Of a DNA stretch of 21,896 bases, positions 14,008 to 20,263 are shown piece after piece. The notes beneath the pieces were generated by a model, which was not told the origin of the DNA, searched no databases, and saw nothing but the letters and a program-made list of their open reading frames with translations. This DNA comes from Chloroflexota bacterium. Its GTDB lineage: Bacteria; Chloroflexota; Anaerolineae; Promineifilales; Promineifilaceae. The position numbers and the translations under genes are program-made. The stretch lies in assembly GCA_024223125.1 (NCBI GenBank), contig JAAEOP010000192.1:1-21896 (forward strand), written 5' to 3'. Numbering within the stretch: the stretch's first letter is position 1; each line of letters starts with the position of its first letter.

Positions 14008-14068
14008 CTCGGTGAGCGGCACATTACTTAAAATGCGGCCGTTGGGAGTTCGAGTCTCTCCACCGGTA
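14008..14068 (+). pseudogene. tRNA-Leu (TAA) remnant lacking the D arm
   Basis: The T arm GGGAG-TTCGAGT-CTCTC, acceptor CACCGGT and discriminator A match bacterial tRNA-Leu, and CTTAAAA keeps anticodon TAA. CTCGGTG could be the 5' acceptor. Only 29 bases lie between the acceptor and the T stem, so the D arm and long variable arm are missing, and the anticodon stem is mismatched. TCAGT-type repeat (13990-14006) abuts the 5' side. Confidence 0.6.
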
Positions 14069-14071
14069 TAC

Positions 14072-14145
14072 ACCCTCGTAGCTCAATGGAACAGAGCGCC
14101 TGGTTTCGGCTCAGGAAATTGCACGTTCGAATCGTGCCAGGGGTA
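14072..14145 (+). tRNA. tRNA-Arg (TCG)
   Basis: Acceptor ACCCTCG pairs with CAGGGGT at six of seven positions (one C-A mismatch). D arm GCTC...GAGC, anticodon stem CCTGG/TCAGG with loop TTTCGGC, anticodon TCG. T arm GCACG-TTCGAAT-CGTGC, discriminator A. Position 37 is G. No CCA encoded. Confidence 0.85.
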
Positions 14146-14155
14146 CTGCAACTAT

Positions 14156-14229
14156 GGTGGCTGTAGCTCAGTTGGCAGAGCGTCTGGTTGTGGCCCAGAA
14201 GGCCATGGGTTCGAATCCCATCAGTCACC
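14156..14229 (+). tRNA. tRNA-His (GTG)
   Basis: Acceptor GTGGCTG/CAGTCAC with the extra G-1 opposite C73 that marks histidine tRNA. D arm GCTC...GAGC, anticodon stem TCTGG/CCAGA with loop TTGTGGC, anticodon GTG. T arm ATGGG-TTCGAAT-CCCAT. Confidence 0.92.
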
Positions 14230-14326
14230 CTTTTTTGCATCCTGGGAGCAGCCTGCCGGGTATGCTTGGCGAAAGGTTATGCTCATAACCAACCTGGTAG
14301 GCACATCTCTGGGTGGGGGAGCCATT

Positions 14327-14393
14327 CAGTGATAGATTATCAGTGATCGGTTGCTGAGTTAACCAATTTATTGTCCACCGATTACCGACAATG
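14327..14393. repeat. TCAGTGAT / CCGATTACCGAC low-complexity spacer
   Basis: TTCAGTGATAGATTATCAGTGATCGGT units followed by the inverted style CCACCGATTACCGAC, in the leader of the HNH gene. Same class as the other TCAGT spacers. Confidence 0.5.
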
Positions 14394-14408
14394 GAGAGAG
14401 AATTTACA

Positions 14409-14930
14409 ATGGTAGCAATCCTGCTTCTAAACGCAAGTTATGAACCCCTAAGCGTGATTCCCAAACGGCGAGCGCTGTCTTTGCTGCTGCGGGAACGGGT
14501 AGATGGAGTAACTGAAGATGTGATCGCCCTGCGCGGTATCAGCAGAACATTGCACATTCCATCTGTGTTGAAGCTGCGCCGCTATGTGAATGTCCCCCGC
14601 CGGGGCGCTCAGTGGAGCCGACCGGGAGTGATGAAACGTGACAATTACACCTGTGTTTACTGCGGGGTACGGGCGGGTGAAGTACGTCACGGGCATCGTC
14701 TACGCCACAATGATTTCACCCTCGACCACATCTTGCCCAAAAGTCGCGGCGGCCGAAATACCTGGATGAACACAGCCTGTGCCTGTCCCGATTGCAACGG
14801 CCGCAAAGACAACCGCACTCCCCACGAAGCAGGGATGCCCCTCCTGTGGGAACCCAAAACACCACGAGTAGATTATATCGTTGCTTCTGGTAAAGTGCCT
14901 GAGGCCTGGAAGTTTTATTTGGAGACTTAA
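14409..14930 (+). CDS. HNH endonuclease family protein
   Basis: A protein of 173 residues starting MVAILLLNASYEPLSVIPKR, the standard opening of a widespread chromosomal HNH family. The nuclease core is complete: a zinc pair C82-x2-C85 (CVYC), LDH (D106, H107) with ILPKSRGGRNTWMN, and a second pair C126-x2-C129 followed by N130, the third catalytic residue. It probably nicks or cuts DNA. The biological substrate of this family is not established, and its genomic spread suggests housekeeping more than homing. The ATG at 14409 is preferred over one at 14391 because it matches the family start. The purine-rich GGAGAGAGAA before it serves as ribosome site. An intrinsic terminator follows at 15000. 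Confidence 0.88.
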   Translation: MVAILLLNASYEPLSVIPKRRALSLLLRERVDGVTEDVIALRGISRTLHIPSVLKLRRYVNVPRRGAQWSRPGVMKRDNYTCVYCGVRAGEVRHGHRLRHNDFTLDHILPKSRGGRNTWMNTACACPDCNGRKDNRTPHEAGMPLLWEPKTPRVDYIVASGKVPEAWKFYLET

Positions 14931-14967
14931 GAGATTGGGAGATTGGTATTCACAGTCTCCCAATCTC
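14931..14967. repeat. GAGATTGGGAGA inverted repeat, copy 1
   Basis: GAGATTGGGAGA (14931-14942) and its exact inverse TCTCCCAATCTC (14956-14967), starting on the base after the HNH stop codon. Related copies occur at 16820-16848 and 19308-19354. Confidence 0.8.
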
Positions 14968-14999
14968 AATGGGGGGGAAATCACATATTGTCGACAAGT

Positions 15000-15031
15000 C
15001 CCCGGCACTCTCCGAAGTGTCGGGGATTTTT
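15000..15031 (+). terminator. rho-independent terminator after the HNH gene
   Basis: CCCCGGCACT (15000-15009) pairs with AGTGTCGGGG (15016-15025, one G-T pair) around CTCCGA, followed by five T (15027-15031). Confidence 0.85.
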
Positions 15032-15080
15032 GCTGCTGGCTATCAACAACAATTCCGGCCGCTCACCGCCAGGCTTCTTG

Positions 15081-15108
15081 TTGACAAATTCAACTCCTGC
15101 TATATACT
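15081..15108 (+). promoter_or_regulatory. strong sigma70-type promoter of the trpB2 operon
   Basis: A perfect TTGACA (15081-15086), 16 bases, then TATACT (15103-15108). It lies just after a terminator. Transcription would start near 15115, leaving about 300 bases of leader before trpB2. Confidence 0.65.
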
Positions 15109-15143
15109 CGACATGACGCATTATTATGACGAAAGGATAAATA

Positions 15144-15266
15144 ATGAGGTGTATTGTATGCTCAAATTTCCCCTCCAAACACACTTGCAGCAAGGTTATT
15201 GTGAGCGTTCATTCCCTTCCACCGATTACAACCCTTATCTCCATCTCAGTTATAAATAGTTACTGA
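15144..15266 (+). CDS. possible 40-residue leader protein
   Basis: The ATG at 15144 has AAAGGA (15132-15137) at the ideal six-base distance and lies about 30 bases after the predicted transcription start. The product begins MRCIVCSNF, with a third Cys at residue 15, and ends LISISVINSY. It has a CxxC pair but no known domain and no Trp codon. It may be a real small protein, or a translated leader that controls trpB2. Confidence 0.35.
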   Translation: MRCIVCSNFPSKHTCSKVIVSVHSLPPITTLISISVINSY

Positions 15267-15295
15267 CTGTATTCCAGTTAAAAAGGAGAGTGTCT

Positions 15296-15322
15296 ATGAA
15301 ATGTAAGCTCAACAGCTACTAA
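15296..15322 (+). promoter_or_regulatory. eight-codon mini-ORF with a very strong ribosome site
   Basis: AAAAAGGAGAG precedes ATG at 15296, and the frame reads MKCKLNSY then TAA. The ribosome site is better than that of most full genes here. This looks like a leader peptide or a ribosome loading site in the trpB2 leader. Confidence 0.35.
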
Positions 15323-15358
15323 CACATTTGCTTTAAGTTTTAATGTGACTGATGAATA

Positions 15359-15397
15359 GTGGTTGGTAGCTTGCATTATCCACTGTCCACCAACCAC
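15359..15397 (+). promoter_or_regulatory. hairpin just before the trpB2 ribosome site
   Basis: GTGGTTGGT (15359-15367) pairs perfectly with ACCAACCAC (15389-15397). AGTGG (15358-15362) could alternatively pair with CCACT (15380-15384). There is no T-run, so control of translation or RNA stability is more likely than termination. Confidence 0.45.
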
Positions 15398-15417
15398 AAT
15401 TTACGAAGGAGAAACAT

Positions 15418-16800
15418 ATGAGTGACCAATACAAATATTTATTGCCCGAAGAAGATATCCCCCGTGCTTGGTACAACATTAACCCGGATATGCCCATTGA
15501 CCCGGCTGAAACAGCCTGGAATGCTGTCCTACATCCAGCCACCAAGGAACCGGTAACGCCAGAGTTCCTGTCCGTGCTTTTTCCGATGCGTTTTATCGGC
15601 GAAGCAGTTAGCATGGATCGCTGGGTTGAGGTACCGGAGGAGGTACGCGATGTTTACAAGTTGTGGCGTCCCACTCCCCTCTTGCGAGCGCGTCGTTTAG
15701 AGAAGATGCTGGACACACCGGCTCACATTTATTATAAGTATGAAGGCGTTTCCCCTGTTGGGTCGCACAAACCAAATACGGCCGTTGCCCAGGCCTTTTA
15801 CGCCCAACAAGAAGGCATCGCTGGCTTCACCACCGAAACAGGCGCCGGTCAATGGGGGTCTGCCCTTTCTATGGCCTGTAATTTTTTTGACCTGGAATGT
15901 CACGTCTATATGGTGAAAGTGTCTTACCAGCAAAAACCATATCGCCGCATCATTATGCAAAATTACGGGGCCTCAATTACGCCTAGCCCATCAAATCAAA
16001 CCGAATACGGCCGCAACTTTTTAGCCAACGATCCCGACAGCCCCGGTTCGTTGGGCATTGCCATTTCTGAAGCAGTGGAAGCGGCCGTGGCCTCCCAAGG
16101 CAAGTATAAATATTCGTTAGGGTCTGTTCTGGGGCCAGTGCTGATGCACCAGACAGTCATCGGACTCGAATCCTTAAAACAGATGGAAATGGCAGATGAG
16201 TATCCCGATGTGGTTATTGGTTGTGTGGGTGGAGGCAGTAATTTTGCCGGTATCGCCTTCCCCTTCCTGCAACAAAACTTCACCAATGGCAAGAACACAC
16301 GCATCGTAGCTGTGGAACCAACGGCCTGCCCCACGCTGACCAAAGGGGCATATACCTTCGATTATGGCGACACCGCCCAAATGGCCCCGGTGGTCAAGAT
16401 GCACACATTGGGTCATGATTTTGTGCCGCCTGGTATCCATGCCGGCGGTCTTCGCTATCATGGCGTCGCTCCCCATATCTCCGCCCTGGTAGATAATGGC
16501 TATGTAGAAGCTGTCGCCCTGAATCAGATGGATACTTTTGAAGGGGCGGCCATGTTCTCTAAGGCAGAAGGTATTTTGCCCGCTCCAGAGTCATCCCATG
16601 CCGTGCGGGCGGCCATTAACGAAGCCATGAAATGCAAAGAAGAAGGCCAAAGCCGGGTCATTCTGTTCAACCTTTCCGGACATGGCCTCTTTGATCTTGC
16701 CTCCTACGACGAATATTTCAAAGGCAATCTACAAGAGTACGCCTATCCAGAAGAAAAGATCAAAGCAGCAATGAAGAATTTGCCAAAAGTCCAATTATAA
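15418..16800 (+). CDS. trpB2: tryptophan synthase beta-like protein, TrpB2 type
   Basis: A PLP enzyme of 460 residues, longer than ordinary TrpB (about 400) because of the N-terminal extension typical of TrpB2 (TIGR01415). The PLP lysine is in GSHKPNTA (K118), and the phosphate-binding loop is GGGSN (about 271-275). RPTPLLRARRLEKML and TTETGAGQWGSALS are family blocks. TrpB2 joins indole to serine or phosphoserine and usually works without TrpA. No trpA or other trp gene is nearby. Instead it leads an operon with iorAB, an association also seen in archaea, which suggests indole salvage or indole-3-pyruvate metabolism. The start has AAGGAG (15406-15411) at six bases. A long structured leader precedes it. 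Confidence 0.93.
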   Translation: MSDQYKYLLPEEDIPRAWYNINPDMPIDPAETAWNAVLHPATKEPVTPEFLSVLFPMRFIGEAVSMDRWVEVPEEVRDVYKLWRPTPLLRARRLEKMLDTPAHIYYKYEGVSPVGSHKPNTAVAQAFYAQQEGIAGFTTETGAGQWGSALSMACNFFDLECHVYMVKVSYQQKPYRRIIMQNYGASITPSPSNQTEYGRNFLANDPDSPGSLGIAISEAVEAAVASQGKYKYSLGSVLGPVLMHQTVIGLESLKQMEMADEYPDVVIGCVGGGSNFAGIAFPFLQQNFTNGKNTRIVAVEPTACPTLTKGAYTFDYGDTAQMAPVVKMHTLGHDFVPPGIHAGGLRYHGVAPHISALVDNGYVEAVALNQMDTFEGAAMFSKAEGILPAPESSHAVRAAINEAMKCKEEGQSRVILFNLSGHGLFDLASYDEYFKGNLQEYAYPEEKIKAAMKNLPKVQL

Positions 16801-16819
16801 ATACGGACTCCTGAGATTG

Positions 16820-16848
16820 GAGATTGGGAGAATAAATCTCCCAATCTC
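16820..16848. repeat. GAGATTGGGAGA inverted repeat, copy 2
   Basis: GAGATTGGGAGA (16820-16831), five-base loop ATAAA, TCTCCCAATCTC (16837-16848). It sits 20 bases after the trpB2 stop and 22 bases before the iorA start. No T-run follows, so read-through is likely but message processing is possible. Confidence 0.8.
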
Positions 16849-16870
16849 ATTACAATAACGCCCTCAATGT

Positions 16871-18790
16871 ATGAATACTCAAATACTACTTGGTAACGAA
16901 GCGATTGGTCTGGGGCTGGTAGAGCAAGGCTGCCGTGTGGTCACTGCTTATCCGGGAACGCCCAGTTCTGAGATTTTGGCCAGCGTCATTAAGCACAAAA
17001 AGTGCCTGGGACGGCGAGTGTATACGGAATGGTCAACGAATGAAAAGGTGGCCTTTGAAGTGGCGCTGGCAGCGAGTTGGGCTGGATTACGCACGGCCGT
17101 TGCCATGAAACAAGTCGGGCTGAATGTGGCTGCAGACCCCCTTTTCAGCGCTGCCTACACCGGCGTCAAAGGCGGCTTTGTCATTATCTCGGCCGACGAC
17201 CCTGGCCCCCACTCTTCCCAGACAGAACAAGATTCCCGGTTGTTGGCCCTCACGGCCAAAGTACCGGTATTTGACCCATCCAGCCCGGCCGAAGCCCGCA
17301 AGATGGTTCGTCATGCTTTGGAACTTTCAGAGCGGCATGGCGTGCCTGTCATCCTACGGCCGACAACCCGTTTATGCCATGCTGTCCAGAGCGTCAATGT
17401 TAATGGGGAAACGGCTACTTCGGGTTTGCTCGGTACAAACGTTCCCGACATCATCCCCAAAGTTAAATTTCGCCGCAACCCGCCCCGCTGGACGGCTATG
17501 CCAAAATTCCGTTACCAGTTACACGTTGAACTCAACGAGAAATTGGCAGCGATTGCGGCCGAGTTTGCTGAATCGCCGCTCAACACCATTATTCCTCCTG
17601 GCTCCAATTTATCCCCAAACCCAGCCAACGTCATGGGCATTATCGCTTCCGGTACTGCTTTTCATACAGCCAAACAATCGCTGCTTGAATTGGGAGTTGA
17701 ACTACCGATGCTAAAGATCGGGACGCCATTTCCGTTGCCCCAAAAGCTGGTCACACAATTCATAGATAGCTGCCAAACGGTTCTTGTTTTGGAAGAGCCA
17801 GATGCCTGTATTGAATTGCAAATAGAGCAGCGTCATAAGATACGCGGCAAATTAGATGGTTCCGTTCCCGCGGCCGGAGAGTTAACGCCAGAAGCAGTAA
17901 CGAAAGTGTTGTTCGATGTTTTAACCGAAGCTGGCTATACGTGTACACCTACGGCCGCTGACAGTGAACTTCAGGCTTTAATCAATGATCTGCCACTGCC
18001 TGTGCGCCGGCCGCGTCTTTGCCCCGGCTGTTCCCATCGTTCCGCCTTTTTTGCCCTGAAACAGGAATTTGGCCCGCGGGCTATTTACCCCGGCGATATT
18101 GGTTGTTATACATTAGGAACCAACTTGCGAGCGGTAGATACTTGTGTTGATATGGGCGCTTCGGTAGCAATGGCCAATGGATTTTATCAGGCCAATGAGA
18201 TTGTCGGTGACAAACGGCCGATCATAGCCACCATCGGCGATTCTACATTCTTGCACTCCGGCATCGTCCCCCTCATCAATGCCGTGCATACTGGCGCCCG
18301 GTTTACACTTCTCATTCTGGATAATCACACCACAGCCATGACGGGCTTTCAGCCGACAGCGCAAGACACTTTCTTGGCTGATGGCGCTGATGCTGCCAGA
18401 CAAGTTTCCATCATAGACCTGGTGCGGGCTTGCGGCGTAGGGTTTGTACGGGAAATGGATCCGTATGACCAGGAAGCATTTCGCCAGACAGTACGTGAGG
18501 CACATGATTACACCCAGGCGGCCGATGGCGGTGTAGCTGTAGTCATTGCCGACCGTCCCTGCGTTCTCTATGACCCCACCCCTGTACATCAAACGCCAAT
18601 GCCGGTTGTCATCACCGAAGAGTGTGACGGCTGCCGTTACTGTCTGGAAGTGTTTGAATGTCCGGCGCTGGTTCTGCAACCTGATGGCAGTCGGGTAGAC
18701 GTGGATGAGAAGACTTGTATTGATTGTGGCCAATGTGTGGATTCCTGTTACAAGGGTTTTATTCAATGGAAGGTCGTTGATGACGCTTAA
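16871..18790 (+). CDS. iorA: indolepyruvate ferredoxin oxidoreductase, alpha subunit
   Basis: A protein of 639 residues. Together with IorB it oxidatively decarboxylates aryl-pyruvates to aryl-acetyl-CoA with ferredoxin as acceptor (or the reverse), using thiamine diphosphate. Domains: pyrimidine-binding (LLGNEAIGLGLVEQGCRVVTAYPGTPSSE at the start), TPP-binding (CPGC at 384-387, GDIGCYTLG, IGDS at 455-458 with LILDNHTTAMTG), and a C-terminal two-cluster ferredoxin. Its cysteines are C585, C588, C591, C597 and C616, C619, C622, C626. All parts expected of the family are present. No clear ribosome site precedes the ATG, and the GAGATTGGGAGA hairpin lies just upstream. The 3' end overlaps iorB by 11 bases. 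Confidence 0.95.
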   Translation: MNTQILLGNEAIGLGLVEQGCRVVTAYPGTPSSEILASVIKHKKCLGRRVYTEWSTNEKVAFEVALAASWAGLRTAVAMKQVGLNVAADPLFSAAYTGVKGGFVIISADDPGPHSSQTEQDSRLLALTAKVPVFDPSSPAEARKMVRHALELSERHGVPVILRPTTRLCHAVQSVNVNGETATSGLLGTNVPDIIPKVKFRRNPPRWTAMPKFRYQLHVELNEKLAAIAAEFAESPLNTIIPPGSNLSPNPANVMGIIASGTAFHTAKQSLLELGVELPMLKIGTPFPLPQKLVTQFIDSCQTVLVLEEPDACIELQIEQRHKIRGKLDGSVPAAGELTPEAVTKVLFDVLTEAGYTCTPTAADSELQALINDLPLPVRRPRLCPGCSHRSAFFALKQEFGPRAIYPGDIGCYTLGTNLRAVDTCVDMGASVAMANGFYQANEIVGDKRPIIATIGDSTFLHSGIVPLINAVHTGARFTLLILDNHTTAMTGFQPTAQDTFLADGADAARQVSIIDLVRACGVGFVREMDPYDQEAFRQTVREAHDYTQAADGGVAVVIADRPCVLYDPTPVHQTPMPVVITEECDGCRYCLEVFECPALVLQPDGSRVDVDEKTCIDCGQCVDSCYKGFIQWKVVDDA

Positions 18791-19358
18791 AGTGATTGTG
18801 ACTGGTCTAGGTGGACAGGGGGTTGTTTTTTTGACGCGGCTGTTGTCACAAACGGCCGTTTCCCTCAACCAACCTGTCATGGTGTCTGAAACGCATGGGA
18901 TGAGCCAGCGCGGCGGCTCAGTCATATCCCATCTCAAGATAAGTGGCAGCGATGCCCCTTTAATTCGGCGGGGAACGGCCGATCTTCTGCTGGCTTTAGA
19001 CGCTGATGAAGCCAGCCGCAACCTCACATTTCTACGATCTGGGGGCACAGCTTTTGTGAATACAGACCGGGAAATCCCCCCCGCACTCATCCCCCATTTA
19101 GATCGATTGGGCATACAGTGGTGTAATATTCCTGCCAGTCAAATAGCGCTGGAGATGGGAACTGCGGCCGTCACCAACGTCATCATAGTCGGCTTTGCGG
19201 TCGCACATCCTACATGTCCCCTCCCCCTAGAAACCTTGCGGGAAACGGTGGCGAACATTGCCCCAAAAGCGAAGTCGCTTAATTTGAAAGCGTTAGCAGT
19301 TGGATATGAGATTGGGAGAGAAGGATTGAGATTGGAGATTGAGAGATTGGGAGATTAG
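18780..19358 (+). CDS. iorB: indolepyruvate ferredoxin oxidoreductase, beta subunit
   Basis: The gamma-type domain partner of IorA, 192 residues. It begins MTLKVIVTGLGGQGVVFLTR, followed by ETHGMSQRGGSVISHLKIS, both diagnostic. The ATG overlaps the last 11 bases of iorA (ATGACGCTTAA), so the two are translationally coupled and made in equal amounts. The last 14 or so residues (GREGLRLEIERLGD) are encoded by GAGATTGGGAGA-type repeat and are unlike the family, whose C-terminus normally stops soon after the NLKALAVGYE-like segment. The repeat seems to have removed the native stop and extended the frame. Confidence 0.93.
   Translation: MTLKVIVTGLGGQGVVFLTRLLSQTAVSLNQPVMVSETHGMSQRGGSVISHLKISGSDAPLIRRGTADLLLALDADEASRNLTFLRSGGTAFVNTDREIPPALIPHLDRLGIQWCNIPASQIALEMGTAAVTNVIIVGFAVAHPTCPLPLETLRETVANIAPKAKSLNLKALAVGYEIGREGLRLEIERLGD
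19308..19354. repeat. GAGATTGGGAGA direct repeats, copy 3
   Basis: GAGATTGGGAGA at 19308-19319 and 19343-19354, with GAGATTGGAGATTG in between (19328-19341). Here the units are in direct orientation, without the inverted arm of copies 1 and 2, and they encode the end of IorB. Confidence 0.8.
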
Positions 19359-19407
19359 GAAATTGGCTTTATCCGTTCCTTTCTTAATCCGTTGTAGTCA
19401 AAAAAAC

Positions 19408-20259
19408 ATGCACCCATTTAAACACATCACCCCCAATACTTTACCAGATGCCTTGTCGCTGTTAAACGATCTTAACGGCCGGGCACATGTCAATGCCGGC
19501 GGCACCGACCTGATGCTGAAAATGAAAGCGGGAGTTGTACGGCCGCAAACCATCATCAATATCAAACGCCTGCCAGAGCTGCAAGGGATTCACGATACGG
19601 CCGCCGCAGGAATCCGTTTAGGCACATTGGTCACACTACGCGAATTGACCCGCTCAACCCTGATTCGCAAACAGTATCCCGCTTTGGCCCAAGCGGCCGG
19701 CATGATGGCTTCAGAGCAAATTCGCAGTTTTGCTACGCTCGGCGGAAATTTGTGCAATGGTTCTCCCTCGGCCGATTTAGCTCCGCCGTTGATTGCGATG
19801 GAAGGCACGGCCGTCCTCGTCAACCGTTCCGGCGCCCGCCAAATACCCCTGGCAGAGTTCTTTCTGGGGCCAGGCAAGACAGCCCTCCAACCGGGCGAAT
19901 TGCTACAAGAAATCCATCTACCGCCGCCGCAAGGCCAGACCATCTATCTCAAACATTCCCCCCGCGCCTTCATGGACATCGCTGTGGTCGGGGTAGCCGC
20001 ACGCCTGTACATCACGGGCGATATTTGCCAACAAGCGCGCATTGTTTTAGGCGCTGTGGCCCCGATACCGCTACGGGTAATTGCGGCCGAGCAAATTTTG
20101 GAAGGGAATAGGGTGTCAGACGGCCGTGTCCAACAAGCCGCCAAAATCGCGGCCGAGACCTGCTCCCCGATTGATGATGTACGCAGTTCTGCCTGGTACC
20201 GGCGGCGTATAGTAGAAGCGCTTACCCGGCGTGGTTTAGTGTCACTCAAAGATAATTAA
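19408..20259 (+). CDS. molybdenum hydroxylase FAD-binding subunit (CoxM/XdhB type)
   Basis: A protein of 283 residues, the medium FAD subunit of a xanthine dehydrogenase / CO dehydrogenase-family hydroxylase. It passes electrons from the iron-sulfur subunit to the external acceptor. FAD motifs are NAGGTDLMLKMK (about 29-40) and ATLGGNLCNGSPSADLAPPL (about 109-128). IRSFATLGGN is typical. The C-terminal CO-deh-flavoprotein domain follows, with PRAFMDIAVVGVAARL. The ATG at 19408 matches the family start, though only an A-rich stretch precedes it. It starts 49 bases after iorB. Unusually, a methyltransferase gene separates it from the small subunit. Confidence 0.92.
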   Translation: MHPFKHITPNTLPDALSLLNDLNGRAHVNAGGTDLMLKMKAGVVRPQTIINIKRLPELQGIHDTAAAGIRLGTLVTLRELTRSTLIRKQYPALAQAAGMMASEQIRSFATLGGNLCNGSPSADLAPPLIAMEGTAVLVNRSGARQIPLAEFFLGPGKTALQPGELLQEIHLPPPQGQTIYLKHSPRAFMDIAVVGVAARLYITGDICQQARIVLGAVAPIPLRVIAAEQILEGNRVSDGRVQQAAKIAAETCSPIDDVRSSAWYRRRIVEALTRRGLVSLKDN

Positions 20260-20263
20260 TAAC

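Noticed and set aside
13383..14930. tRNA array plus HNH gene as a prophage or integrative element
   Set aside because: No integrase, structural phage genes, attachment repeats or further mobile genes are present, and this HNH family is a common chromosomal one.
15100..15417. T-box, trp attenuator or riboswitch in the trpB2 leader
   Set aside because: No T-box core (AGGGTGGNACCGCG) is visible, no Trp codons are in the mini-ORFs, no terminator-plus-T-run precedes trpB2, and no known riboswitch core was recognised.
18113..19114. A 333-codon open frame antisense to iorA and iorB
   Set aside because: It lies wholly opposite two well-recognised genes, has no ribosome site or domain, and its composition follows the coding strand of iorAB.
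14931..19354. GAGATTGGGAGA copies as a CRISPR-like array
   Set aside because: Copies are kilobases apart, have no regular spacers and no cas genes nearby.
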